From contig NC_088787.1 of assembly GCF_949628265.1 (NCBI RefSeq), positions 37,064,844 through 37,128,843 of the forward strand: 64,000 nucleotides of DNA. The letters are read 5' to 3'. Below the pieces are notes generated by a model, which was not told the DNA's origin, did no database searches, and worked only from the letters and a program-made list of their open reading frames with translations. Positions 52,737 to 64,000 of this stretch are shown one piece after another; position 1 is the stretch's first letter, and every line of letters starts with the position of its first letter. The position numbers and the translations under genes are program-made. The DNA comes from Cloeon dipterum (taxonomy: Eukaryota; Arthropoda; Insecta; Ephemeroptera; Baetidae).

Positions 52737-53131
52737 AGAGTGTCAAGGAATCGACCAATCATCAGAAGTTTGATGAAATTCAAAGAAAGCCAGACCAAAA
52801 CTATCGATTCTTCGTCAAGGAATCTACCAACCATCTGAAGTTTGATGAAATTCCAGGAAATCCAGACCAAAACTATCCCCAGACCAAAAGACCAAAGATT
52901 TTTCGCTCGTATGAAAGAAAATCGTCAGATTTGGTCAAACATTCCTGGTATTCCATCAATCTTCTAAGGTTCGGTCGGTTATAATAACGGGAATCGATAG
53001 TTTTGGTCAAACATTCTTGGAATTTCATCAATCTTCAAAAGATTGGTCAGTTTTAAGAAATGGAATCGATAGTTTTGATCTGTAATTCTTGGAATTCGAT
53101 CAATCTTCGAAAGATTATTCGATACTATCTC
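52737..53131. repeat. 72-bp satellite between the two retrotransposon copies
   Basis: About 52737-52885 carries monomers on the opposite strand to the main array (GACCAAAACTATCGATTC). At about 52885-52900 (CCAGACCAAAAGACCAAAG) polarity flips, and from there to 53131 monomers run as in the main array (GGAATCGATAGTTTTGGTC). The retrotransposon 5' ends abut both sides. Confidence 0.85.
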
Positions 53132-53159
53132 CTCCTTTCTTACATGCTCATCCCTTGAT

Positions 53160-53837
53160 GGAACAATTGCTGAGAGCCAGATGTTCGTGTTGATGCCTGA
53201 GAAGCTAAAAAGTGGTGCTGATGACGACCTACATAGTCTTGAGTGGCAGGGTGGCGCCCAAAAGGTCACCAAAGCTACTTCTGCCTCGAGTGTGTCGTCG
53301 TCTCTGCCCGGCGCCTCTGTGGCAGAAGGGAGGCACGCCCATGGCGAGGCGGCGACAGCTCGAAAGGACACAGGTACGTCTGAACCTGGTATCTTTTCTG
53401 CATTTGCCTCACTATTGCCTTTTCCAACTTCACGGAAAAATACCTCTACCTGCGCTGCCAATCAGAAGGATGAGGGCATGATTGCTGATCTCAGTGCCGG
53501 AAGCGGGCTGTGTGACGGCGCCCAAAATGCCGTCACTGTGTTTTGGGGTGGATTGGCGGCGGTGCCTGGCCCCTCAACCAAGGAGCAGCCACAGTGCGCG
53601 CCGCAAGCCACCCCTTCTTCGTCAGGTGAGCCCGTTTCTGAACAATTAACTCCCTCGGCTCCAGAAGCTGATGGGACAGATTGTGCTCCTTCTGATGACG
53701 TCTTTTTCATGCTAGACACGCCAAATGTCACCGGCAGGTCGGTTAGGCGTCAGAGGAAGTTAGAAAATAATGTTGGCGACGATGGTGATGATGATGATGA
53801 TTGCTTTTCGTCACCTACGTTAACAAATTTTCAATAA
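53160..53837 (+). CDS. ORF1 C-terminal part of copy B
   Basis: Open frame equal to the C-terminal ~220 residues of the ORF1 at 50966-52696, starting at FVLMPEKLKSGADDDLH and ending at the same acidic NVGDDGDDDDD tail. The coiled coil and macrodomain are missing because of 5' truncation. Residue differences from copy A are Ser for Gly in LHSLEW and Met for Thr in GMIADL. Confidence 0.85.
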   Translation, partial: GTIAESQMFVLMPEKLKSGADDDLHSLEWQGGAQKVTKATSASSVSSSLPGASVAEGRHAHGEAATARKDTGTSEPGIFSAFASLLPFPTSRKNTSTCAANQKDEGMIADLSAGSGLCDGAQNAVTVFWGGLAAVPGPSTKEQPQCAPQATPSSSGEPVSEQLTPSAPEADGTDCAPSDDVFFMLDTPNVTGRSVRRQRKLENNVGDDGDDDDDCFSSPTLTNFQ

Positions 53838-54433
53838 ACGATTCTGCAAGACACGAAGAACGAAGAGCGAAGAGTTTTGACTTCTCCTTTTGGCTGCTAA
53901 ATGTGCAAGGTTTGTCAAGTGCCAAAAAACTAAATTTGTTCAAAGACGCTATCCGCAACCAGAAAGAGACACTATCTCCTAGTTTATTGCTTTTGTGTGA
54001 GACTTGGTTAGATGAGAACGAAGTTAAGGGTCTACAAATGTTGGACTACAAATTGGCTGCTGGTTTCGGTAGGAGAGAGAGAGAAAGAGGTGGAGTTGCC
54101 ATTTTGATCAAACGCGATTTGCATGTTGCAAATGTCAGGGTGGTAAGCCTTGAATTTTGTTGTGAGTGTGCGGCGATAACTTTTGATGTAAATAGTCAAA
54201 AATTATGTTTCTTGTTGGTATATCGCCCTTCAAATCCAGTTAACAACTCTGATTTCCCACGCTTCTTCTCATGTCTTGAACAAAATTTGGAAAAGATCCT
54301 CCAGTTGCCTAAAGTAAAAAAATGGTTTATATGCGGTGATTTCAACATAAACATGCTTATTGATTCTGCTCAGTCAAAGAGATTAATTAGTTTACTCGAC
54401 AAATTTGGATTGAGTCTGTTGAATAAAAAATGA
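53801..54433 (+). CDS. ORF2a endonuclease part of copy B
   Basis: Translation identical to the 210-codon frame at 51002-50370, including the endonuclease motifs and the same stop within AAAAAATGA. It overlaps the end of ORF1 by 37 nt as in copy A. Confidence 0.9.
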   Translation: MLFVTYVNKFSINDSARHEERRAKSFDFSFWLLNVQGLSSAKKLNLFKDAIRNQKETLSPSLLLLCETWLDENEVKGLQMLDYKLAAGFGRRERERGGVAILIKRDLHVANVRVVSLEFCCECAAITFDVNSQKLCFLLVYRPSNPVNNSDFPRFFSCLEQNLEKILQLPKVKKWFICGDFNINMLIDSAQSKRLISLLDKFGLSLLNKK

Positions 54434-56772
54434 TTACTCGCAAGTGTGCAACTGGAGGCACATTAATAGATCTTGTATTGGCCAAAATAGATGATTTTGA
54501 GCAATTGTCATGTGTCGCTGAGCCTAATATTCTTTCTGATCATGAAACCGTTATTTGCAATTTGCTTCTCGGTGTGCCAAAAGTATTAGATAAATTTATG
54601 GAGGCTCGGATTTTTTCGGATGAGAGCGTTGAAGAGTTCACGTCCCGCTTAGAGTTGCAAACTTGGATTCAAGTTGCCACCGTGGACTCAGTGGATGAGA
54701 AATACGAGAATTTCTTGGAGATATTTCACCGTCTTTTTTCAGAGTGTTTTCCTCTCAAAAAGATTTTGATCCGGGCAAATCAGAGAGAAAAGGTGAAGTT
54801 ATCGCGTGAGGTAAAGGAGGCGAGGAGGGAGCTAATAAAGCAAAGTAAGGCAGTTAGGTCTCTTCCTGAGCAGCACCCTGACAGGGAGCTGTTCAAGCGA
54901 AAGAGATTTGATTTTAACGTGCGATTGCAGCGTGAAATTTGCGCGCAAAACAGCTCCTTCATCGAGTCAGCCGTGAATAAATCAGCGGCCGCGTGGTCGT
55001 TGATAAATAAAGCGGTCGGCAAGGTGAAGGACAGACCGGACATTTCAGAGTTGTTGATAAATGATGTTAATGTAACTGACAAAATTGATATCGCCAATGC
55101 TTTGAATGTGAGCTTTGTTGTTCCGCTGCCACCGCACTTCCAGATGCCACAAGATCAAATGAAATCTTTGCCTCAAACGCTCTTTCTGTCTCCTGTTACT
55201 TCGCAAGAAATTTTGCATCATCTGCGCCACTTGCCTCCAAAAAAATCCGCTGGCTGGGACGAAGTTCCCATGTTTCTTGTAAAGCGTGTAGCGCAACACA
55301 TTGCTGCGCCGCTCGCAGACATAGTCAATTGCTCATTTTCAACTGGCGTTTATCCTCATTTGATGAAAAAAGCTGTTGTTGTGCCTTTGTTTAAGAAAGG
55401 GGACAAGCGTGATGTTAAAAATTACCGCCCGATTTCCAACTTGCCAACATTTTCTAAGATTTTAGAGAATTGTTTTCTAATACGACTTGTTAATTTCCAA
55501 GAGGAGCATGGCTTGCTCCCAATTAGTCAGCATGGTTTTGTCCGTGGCAAGTGCACGGTAACTGCATTATTTGAATTTTTTGTGAAATTGCATGAAAAGA
55601 TGGAGAATCGGCAAAAGATTTTGGCTATATTTTATGATTTGACAAATGCCTTCGGGACTGTGTGTGTGCCGATTTTGCTGCGTAAATTAGAGCTGAATGG
55701 CGTTCGCGGCGTTGCGCTTGACTGGCTGAGATCGTCGCTCACCGGGCGCACGCAAGTGGTCAAAATGACACAGAGGGTCGGCAAGTGGGAGAGGACAGTG
55801 TTTTCGTCGGAGGTTTCGGTGGTGCGTGGAACTCCGCAGGGTGGCGTTTTGTCTCCGTCACTATTTGTTGGCGGAGTCTGCGACATGCTGTTATACGTTC
55901 TGATAGGCTTCACCGTGAATTATGCCGACGACACTTCCTCTTTGATTTCCGCCCCAACTAACGAAGAATTATATCAAAACGCCCGGTTGTCAGCAGAGAT
56001 GCTTCAAGAATTTTGCGAAGCTAATTTTTTAACACTCAACGCATCAAAGTCGGTTCTTGTGCAGTTCCGCGGGCAAAAGCAGAATGTTTCCCCTCAAATA
56101 GACCTCGCCGGCCAATTAATTCAGTGTGCAGATCATGCCAAATTTTTGGGGCTCCACGTGCGGCAAGACTGCAAGTGGGATGACCATGCGCAGTACGTTA
56201 GTGGCCGCCTGCACACAACGGTGACGATGTTAAATGGCCTGAAGGGGAATGTCGATGAAAAAAGTTTGTTAAATGTTTATTATGCTCATGCGAATTCGAT
56301 TATGTCATATGGTATTGTGATCTGGGGAGCAAGCGATGGGGCGCTGCGGACTGTTTTCGTGGCCCAGAAGCGGCTGATTCGTGCCATGGCGGGCGAGAGG
56401 TACTGGAAGGGTTTGACGCCGCTGTGTTCTGCGAGACCACTTTTTGAGCGGTACAACCTGCTTCCAGTGTTTTCAATTTATTTGTTCGAGGCATGTAAAT
56501 TTGTTAAAAAATACCCCGCCTACTTTAAAAAGACCAGGGACGTGCATGGGCATGGAACGCGCCGCGCGCCTGAATTGTATATTGCTCCTCAGAAATTATT
56601 GATTTCGCAGCAAAATCCATTTTCAAGTGCTGCAATGTTGTACAATGCTTTGCCAGTTTCGTTACGGCATGAGCCGCGATACGAAAAGTTTGTTGTTGCT
56701 TTGAATGAATTTCTTCACTTGAAGAAATTTTACGATTCTGTTGAATTCTTGGAATTTGTTAAAAATTTATGA
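54430..56772 (+). CDS. ORF2b reverse transcriptase of copy B
   Basis: 780 codons identical in translation to 50373-48031, with catalytic NYADDTSS and all motif blocks. The frame is shifted from the upstream endonuclease part by the same ATGA overlap. Its conservation together with copy A indicates a very recent insertion or duplication. Confidence 0.92.
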   Translation: MITRKCATGGTLIDLVLAKIDDFEQLSCVAEPNILSDHETVICNLLLGVPKVLDKFMEARIFSDESVEEFTSRLELQTWIQVATVDSVDEKYENFLEIFHRLFSECFPLKKILIRANQREKVKLSREVKEARRELIKQSKAVRSLPEQHPDRELFKRKRFDFNVRLQREICAQNSSFIESAVNKSAAAWSLINKAVGKVKDRPDISELLINDVNVTDKIDIANALNVSFVVPLPPHFQMPQDQMKSLPQTLFLSPVTSQEILHHLRHLPPKKSAGWDEVPMFLVKRVAQHIAAPLADIVNCSFSTGVYPHLMKKAVVVPLFKKGDKRDVKNYRPISNLPTFSKILENCFLIRLVNFQEEHGLLPISQHGFVRGKCTVTALFEFFVKLHEKMENRQKILAIFYDLTNAFGTVCVPILLRKLELNGVRGVALDWLRSSLTGRTQVVKMTQRVGKWERTVFSSEVSVVRGTPQGGVLSPSLFVGGVCDMLLYVLIGFTVNYADDTSSLISAPTNEELYQNARLSAEMLQEFCEANFLTLNASKSVLVQFRGQKQNVSPQIDLAGQLIQCADHAKFLGLHVRQDCKWDDHAQYVSGRLHTTVTMLNGLKGNVDEKSLLNVYYAHANSIMSYGIVIWGASDGALRTVFVAQKRLIRAMAGERYWKGLTPLCSARPLFERYNLLPVFSIYLFEACKFVKKYPAYFKKTRDVHGHGTRRAPELYIAPQKLLISQQNPFSSAAMLYNALPVSLRHEPRYEKFVVALNEFLHLKKFYDSVEFLEFVKNL

Positions 56773-56884
56773 TTTTTGTGTGTAATTTGTGTGTGCATTG
56801 CAATTGGGGGGCATATATTTAGAATTGTAACAAAATCTGATGTATGACCTTGCCAAAAGACAATAAAGAATATAATAATAATAA

Positions 56885-59800
56885 TGGAAATCGATAGTTT
56901 TGGTCAAACATTCTTGGAATTCCATCAATCATTGAAAGATTTTTCGCTCGTATGAAAGAAAATCGGTAGATTTGGTTAAACATTCTTGGTATTCCATCAA
57001 TCTTCGAAGGTTTGGTCGTTTCTAATAACGGGAATCGATAGTTTTGGTCAAACATTCTTAAAAGTCCATCAATCTTCAAAAGATTATTCGGTCCTATTAA
57101 AGGAAATCGATAGTTTTGGTCATACATTCTTGGAATTTCATCAATCTTCAAAAGATTAGTCAGTTTTAAGAAAGGGAATCGATAGTTTTGATCTGTAATT
57201 CTTGGAATTCGATCAATCTTCGAAAGATTATTCGGTCCTATGTATGGAAATCGATAGTTTTGGTCTAACATTCTTGGAATTTCATCAATCTTTGAAAGAT
57301 TTTCCGCTCGTATGAAAGAAAATCGTTAGATTTGGTAAAACATTCCTGGTATTCCATCAATCTTCTAAGGTTCGGTCGGTTCTAATAACGGGAATCGATA
57401 GTTTTGGTCAAACATTCTTAAAAGTCCATCAATCTTAGAAATAATATTTGGTCGTATAAATGGAAATCGATAACTTTGGTTAAACATTTTCGGAATTCTA
57501 TCAATCTTCAAAAGATTATTCGGTCCTATTAAAGGAAATCGATAGTTTTGGTCATACTTTCTTGGAATTTCATCAATCTTCAAAAGATTGGTCAGTTTTA
57601 AGAAAGGGAATCGATAGTTTTGATCTGTAATTCTTGGAATTCGATCAATCTTCGAAAGATTATTCGGTCCTATGTATGGAAATCGATAGTTATGGTCAAA
57701 CATTCTTGGAATTCCATCAATCTTTGAAAGATTTTCCGCTCGTATGAAAGAAAATCGTTAGATTTGGTAAAACATTCCTGGTATTCCATCAATCTTCTAA
57801 GGTTCGGTCAGTCATAATAACGGGAATCGATAGTTTTGGTCAATCATTCTTGGACTTCCGTCAATTTTCGAAAGATTGGTTTGTTCTAATAACGGGAATC
57901 GATAGTTTTGGTCAAACATTCTTAGAATTCCATCAATCTTCGTAACATTATTCATTCTTATGAAAGGAAATCGATAACTTTGGTTAAACATTCTCGGAAT
58001 TCGATCAATCTTCAAAAGATTGTTTGGTTATAATCATGGGAACGAAAGTTTTGGTCAAACATTCTTGGAATTTCATCAATCTTCAAAAGATTGGTCAGTT
58101 TTAAGAAATGGAATCGATAGTTTTGATCTGTAATTCTTGGAATTCAATCAATCTTCAAAAGATTATTCGGTCCTATGAATGGAAATCGATAGTTTTGGTC
58201 AAACATTCTTGGAATTCCATCAATCATTGAAAGATTTTTCGCTCGTATGAAAGAAAATCGGTAGATTTGGTCAAACATTCTTGGTATTCCATCAATCTTC
58301 GAAGGTTTGGTCGGTTCTAATAACGGGAATCGATAGTTTTGGTCAAACATTCTTAAAAGTCCATCAATCTTAGAAATATTATTCGGTCGTATAAATGGAA
58401 ATCGATAACTTTGGTTAAACATTTTCGGAATTCTATCAATCTTCAAAAGATTATTCGGTCCTATTAAAGGATATCGATAGTTTTGGTTTTATATCTTGGT
58501 TTTCCATCAATCTTCAAAAGATTATTCGGTCCTATGTAAGGAAATCGATAGTTTTGGTCAAACATTCTTGGAATTTCATCAATCTTCAAAAGATTGGTCA
58601 GTTTTAAGAAATGGAATCGATAGTTTTGATCTGTAATTCTTGGAATTCAATCAATCTTCAAAAGATTATTCGGTCCTATGAATGGAAATCGATAGTTTTG
58701 GTCAAACATTCTTGGAATTCCATCAATCATTGAAAGATTTTTCGCTCGTATGAAAGAAAATCGGTAGATTTGGTCAAACATTCTTGGTATTCCATCAATC
58801 TTCGAAGGTTTGGTCGGTTCTAATAACGGGAATCGATAGTTTTGGTCAAACATTCTTAAAAGTCCATCAATCTTAGAAATATTATTCGGTCGTATAAATG
58901 GAAATCGATAACTTTGGTTAAACATTTTCGGAATTCTATCAATCTTCAAAAGATTATTCGGTCCTATTAAAGGATATCGATAGTTTTGGTTTTATATCTT
59001 GGAATTCGATCAATCTTCGAAAGATTATTCGGTCCTATGTATGGAAATCGATAGTTTTGGTCAAACATTCTTGGAATTCCATCAATCTTTGAAAGATTTT
59101 TCGCTCGTATGAAAGAAAATCGGTAGATTTGGTCAAACATTCTTGGTATTCCATCAATCTTCTAAGGTTCGGTCGGTTCTAATAACGGGAATCGATAGTT
59201 TTGGTCAAACATTCTTAAAAGTCCATCAATCTTAGAAATATTATTCGGTCGTATAAATGGAAATCGATAACTTTGGTTAAACATTTTTGGAATTCTATCA
59301 ATCTTCAAAAGATTATTCGGTCCTATTAAAGGATATCGATAGTTTTGGTTTTATATCTTGGTTTTCCATCAATCTTCAAAAGATTATTCGGTCCTATGTA
59401 AGGAAATCGATAGTTTTGGTCAAACATTCTTGGAATTTCATCAATCTTCAAAAGATTGGTCAGTTTTAAGAAATGGAATCGATAGTTTTGATCTGTAATT
59501 CTTGGAATTCTATCAATCTTCAAAAGATTATTCGGTCCTATGAATGGAAATCGATTGTTTTGGTCAAACATTCTTGGAATTCCATCAATCATTGAAAGAT
59601 TTTTCGCTCGTATGAAAGAAAATCGGTAGATTTGGTCAAACATTCTTGGTATTCCATCAATCTTCTAAGGTTTGGTCGGTTCTAATAACGGGAATCGATA
59701 GTTTTGGTCAAACATTCTTAAAAGTCCATCAATCTTAGAAATATTATTCGGTCGTATAAATGGAAATCGATAACTTTGGTTAAACATTTTCGGAATTCTA

Positions 59801-62800
59801 TCAATCTTCAAAAGATTATTCGGTCCTATTAAAGGATATCGATAGTTTTGGTTTTACATTCTTGGTTTTCCATCAATCTTCAAAAGATTATTAGGTCCTA
59901 TGTAAGGAAATCGATAGTTTTGGTCAAACATTCTTAGAATTTCATCAATCTTCAAAACATTGGTCAGTTTTAAGAAAGGGAATCGATAGTTTTGATCTGT
60001 AATTCTTGGAATTCGATCAATCTTCGAAAGATTATTCGGTCCTATGTATGGAAATCGATAGTTTTGGTCAAACATTCTTGGAATTCCATCAATCTTTGAA
60101 ATATTTTCCGCTAGTATGAAAGAAAATCGTTAGATTTGGTAAAACATTCCTGGTATTCCATCAATCTTCTAAGGTTCGGTCAGTCATGATAACGGGAATC
60201 GATAGTTTTGGTCAATCATTCTTAGAATTCCATCAATCTTCGTAATATTATTCATTCTTATGAAAGGAAATCGATATCTTTGGTTAAACATTCTCGGAAT
60301 TCGATCAATCTTCAAAAGATTGTTTGGTTATAATCATGGGAACGAAAGTTTTGGTCAAACATTCTTGGAATTTCATCAATCTTCAAAAGATTGGTCAGTT
60401 TTAAGAAATGGAATCGATAGTTTTGATCTGTAATTCTTGGAATTCTATCAATCTTCAAAAGATTATTCGGTCCTATTAAAGGATATCGATAGTTTTGGTT
60501 TTATATCTTGGTTTTCCATCAATCTTCAAAAGATTATTCGGTCCTATGTAAGGAAATCGATAGTTTTGGTCAAACATTCTTGGAATTTCATCAATCTTCA
60601 AAACATTGGTCAGTTTTAAGAAAGGGAATCGATAGTTTTGATCTGTAATTCTTGGAATTCGATCAATCTTCGAAAGTTTTTTTCGCTCGTATGAAAGAAA
60701 ATCGGTAGACTTGGTCAAACATTCTTGGTATTCCATCAATCTTCTAAGGTTCGGTCGGTTCTAATAACGGGAATCGATAGTTTTGGTCAAACATTCTTAA
60801 AAGTCCATCAATCTTAGAAATATTATTCGGTCGTATAAACGGAAATCGATAACTTTGGTTAAACATTTTCGGAATTCTATCAATCTTCAAAAGATTATTC
60901 GGTCCTATTAAAGGAAATCGATAGTTTTGGTCATACTTTCTTGGAATTTCATCAATCTTCAAAAGATTGGTCAGTTTTAAGAAAGGGAATCGATAGTTTT
61001 GATCTGTAATTCTTGGAATTCGATCAATCTTCGAAAGATTATTCGGTCCTATGTATGGAAATCGATAGTTGTGGTCAAACATTCTTGGAATTCCATCAAT
61101 CTTTGAAAGATTTTTCGCTCGTATGAAAGAAAATCGTCAGATTTGGTCAAACATTCCTGGTATTCCATCAATCTTCTAAGGTTCGGTCGGTTATAATAAC
61201 GGGAATCGATAGTTTTGGTCAAACATTCTTAAAAGTCCATCAATCTTAGAAATATTATTCGGTCGTATAAATGGAAATCGATAACTTTGGTTAAACATTT
61301 TCGGAATTCTATCAATCTTCAAAAGATTATTCGGTCCTATTAAAGGAAATCGATAGTTTCGGTCATACTTTCTTGGAAATTCATCAATCTTCAAAACATT
61401 GGTCAGTTTTAAAAAAGGGAATCGATAGTTTTGATCTGTAATTCTTGGAATTCGATCAATCTTCGAAAGATTATTCGGTCCTATGTATGGAAATCGATAG
61501 TTTTGGTCAAACATTCTTGGAATTCCATCAATTTTCGAAAGATTGGTCTGTTCTAATAAAGGAATCGATAGTTTTGGTCAAACATTCTTAGAATTCCATC
61601 AATCTTCGTAATATCATTCAGTCGTATGAAAGGAAATCGATAACTTTGGTTAAACATTCTCGGAATTCTATCAATCTTCAAAAGATTGTTTGGTTATAAT
61701 CATGGGAACGAAAGTTTTGGTCAAACATTCTTGGAATTTCATCAATCTTCAAAAGATTGGTCAGTTTTAAGAAATGGAATCGATAGTTTTGATCTGTAAT
61801 TCTTGGAATTCGATCAATCTTCGAAAGATTATTCGGTCCTATGTATGGAAATCGATAGTTTTGGTCAAACATTCTTGGAATTTCATCAATCTTCAAAACA
61901 TTGGTCAGTTTTAAGAAAGGGAATCGATAGTTTTGATCTGTAATTCTTGGAATTCGATCAATCTTCGAAAGATTATTCGGTCCTATGTATGGAAATCGAT
62001 AGTTTTGGTCAAACATTCTTGGGATTCCATCAATCTTTGAAAGATTTTTCGCTCGTATGAAAGAAAATCGTTAGATCTGGTCAAACATTCCTGGTATTCC
62101 ATCAATCTTCTAAGGTTCGGTCGGTTATAATAACGGGAATCGATAGTTTTGGTCAATCATTCTTGGACTTCCATCAATTTTCGAAAGATTGGTCTGTTCT
62201 AATAACGGGAATCGATAGTTTTGGTCAAACATTCTTAGAATTCCATCAATCTTCGTAATATCATTCAGTCGTATGAAAGGAAATCGATAACTTTGGTTAA
62301 ATATTCTCGGAATTCTATCAATCTTCAAAAGATTGTTTGGTTATAATCATGGGAACGAAAGTTTTGGTCATACATTCTTGGAATTTCATCAATCTTCAAA
62401 AGATTGGTCAGTTTTAAGAAATGGAATCGATAGTTTTGATCTGTAATTTTTAGAATTCGATCAATTTCGAAAGATTATTCGGTCCTATGTATGGAAATCG
62501 ATAGTTTTGGTCTAACATTCTTGGAATTTCATCAATCTTCAAAACATTGGTCAGTTTTAAGAAAGGGAATCGATAGTTTTGATCTGTAATTCTTGGAATT
62601 CGATCAATCTTCGAAAGATTATTCGGTCCTATGTATGGAAATCGATAGTTTTGGTCAAACATTCTTGGGATTCCATCAATCTTTGAAAGATTTTTCGCTC
62701 GTATGAAAGAAAATCGTTAGATTTGGTCAAACATTCCTGGTATTCCATCAATCTTCTAAGGTTCGGTCGGTTATAATAACGGGAATCGATAGTTTTGGTC

Positions 62801-64000
62801 AATCATTCTTGGACTTCCATCAATTTTCGAAAGATTGGTCTGTTCTAATAACGGGAATCGATAGTTTTGGTCAAACATTCTTAGAATTCCATCAATCTTC
62901 GTAATATCATTCAGTCGTATGAAAGGAAATCGATAACTTTGGTTAAATATTCTCGGAATTCTATCAATCTTCAAAAGATTGTTTGGTTATAATCATGGGA
63001 ACGAAAGTTTTGGTCATACATTCTTGGAATTTCATCAATCTTCAAAAGATTGGTCAGTTTTAAGAAATGGAATCGATAGTTTTGATCTGTAATTCTTAGA
63101 ATTCGATCAATCTTCGAAAGATTATTCGGTCCTATGAATGGAAATCGATAGTTTTGGCAAACATTCTTGGAATTCCATCAATTATTGAAAGATTTTTCGC
63201 TCGTATGAAAGAAAATCGGTAGATTTGGTCAAACATTCTTGGTATTCCATCAATCTTCTAAGGTTTGGTCGGTTCTAATAACGGGAATCGATAGTTTTGG
63301 TCAAACATTCTTAAAAGTCCATCAATCTTAGAAATATTATTCGGTCGTATAAATGGAAATCGATAACTTTGGTTAAACATTTTCGGAATTCTATCAATCT
63401 TCAAAAGATTATTCGGTCCTATTAAAGGATATCGATAGTTTTGGTTTTACATTCTTGGTTTTCCATCAATCTTCAAAAGATTATTAGGTCCTATGTAAGG
63501 AAATCGATAGTTTTGGTCAAACATTCTTGGAATTTCATCAATCTTCAAAAGATTGGTCAGTTTTAAGAAATGGAATCGATAGTTTTGATCTGTAATTCTT
63601 GGAATTCAATCAATCTTCAAAAGATTATTCGGTCCTATGAATGGAAATCGATAGTTTTGGTCAAACATTCTTGGAATTCCATCAATCATTGAAAGATTTT
63701 TCGCTCGTATGAAAGAAAATCGGTAGATTTGGTCAAACATTCTTGGTATTCCATCAATCTTCGAAGGTTTGGTCGGTTCTAATAACGGGAATCGATAGTT
63801 TTGGTCAAACATTCTTAAAAGTCCATCAATCTTAGAAATATTATTCGGTCGTATAAATGGAAATCGATAACTTTGGTTAAACATTTTCGGAATTCTATCA
63901 ATCTTCAAAAGATTATTCGGTCCTATTAAAGGATATCGATAGTTTTGGTTTTATATCTTGGAATTCGATCAATCTTCGAAAGATTATTCGGTCCTATGTA
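56885..64000. repeat. 72-bp satellite array with higher-order structure
   Basis: Tandem monomers of 72 bp (AATCGAT starts at 57465, 57537 and 57609). A typical unit is GAATCGATAGTTTTGGTCAA, CATTCTTGGAATTCCATCAA, TCTTCGAAAGATTATTCGGT, then CCTATGxATG. Each contains a near-palindrome AATCTTCGAAAGATT. Because 72 is a multiple of 3, the minus strand is open over many units with a 24-residue period (DQNYRFP, KIDxIPRM). Several monomer types alternate. Identical stretches recur 503 bp apart (58144 and 58647, again at 63606) and 646 bp apart (62125 and 62771), i.e. about 7 and 9 monomers. The array runs off the window. Confidence 0.95.

Larger units (their letters stand above)
53132..56884 (+). mobile_element. 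Non-LTR retrotransposon, copy B, 5'-truncated
   Basis: Plus-strand copy of the same family as 47917-52735. It begins inside ORF1 at CTCCTTTCTTACATGCTC and ends with the same (AAT)n tail at about 56869-56884. It is flanked on both sides by 72-bp satellite in the same orientation, so it inserted into the array. Only a few base differences from copy A were seen (for example codons giving Ser/Gly and Met/Thr in ORF1). Confidence 0.92.

Noticed and set aside
56885..64000. CRISPR array or real repeat protein
   Set aside because: Units are contiguous 72-bp monomers without unique spacers. The open frames are frequently interrupted and lack unique flanking domains, so they are treated as satellite.

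Overview
The window reads as arthropod-like nuclear DNA, probably insect or crustacean (inference). Genes are split by very short introns of about 50-60 bp with GT/AG borders. The sequence is packed with non-LTR retrotransposons, LTR elements, Helitron remnants, DNA transposons and a long satellite array. No bacterial operon, rRNA, tRNA or CRISPR was seen. Most recognisable genes are broken, as expected for transposon-rich or pericentromeric DNA.

Layout. 1-0.87 kb: decayed Helitron helicase fragment. 1.0-5.9 kb: compact cluster of four small spliced genes of unknown function, with palindromic and duplicated blocks between them. 6.0-9.7 kb: Ty3/Gypsy-like gag-protease with one LTR and no reverse transcriptase. 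9.7-12.7 kb: AT-rich DNA with two poorly supported small genes. 12.8-14.2 kb: truncated non-LTR element. 14.85-20.5 kb (minus): broken multi-exon gene, disordered with AT-hooks, ending in a Helitron-type zinc finger and interrupted by a second non-LTR element. 20.3-24.1 kb (minus): decayed MOV10/UPF1-like helicase with a possible first exon at 29.5 kb. 24.1-27.9 kb: CR1-like element. 28.4-28.9 kb: two exons of an unknown gene. 30.7-36.9 kb (minus): C2H2 zinc-finger plus tyrosine-recombinase-like gene, cut by an LTR, with an unknown spliced gene just downstream. 37.5-42.5 kb (minus): non-LTR element with an intact 957-residue ORF2. 43.1-45.3 kb: foldback element with TA target duplication. 45.4-46.9 kb: pogo-like transposase. 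47.9-52.7 kb (minus) and 53.1-56.9 kb (plus): two near-identical copies of one non-LTR family in inverted orientation. 52.7-53.1 and 56.9-64.0 kb: 72-bp satellite.

The most interesting system is in the non-LTR families at 37.5-42.5 and 47.9-56.9 kb. Their ORF1 proteins appear to carry an ADP-ribose-type macrodomain resembling the TARG1/OARD1 family, followed by a normal endonuclease-reverse transcriptase ORF2. Other notable items are the satellite whose 72-bp unit keeps a 24-residue frame open, the zinc-finger/recombinase gene, and the small spliced gene cluster near the left end.
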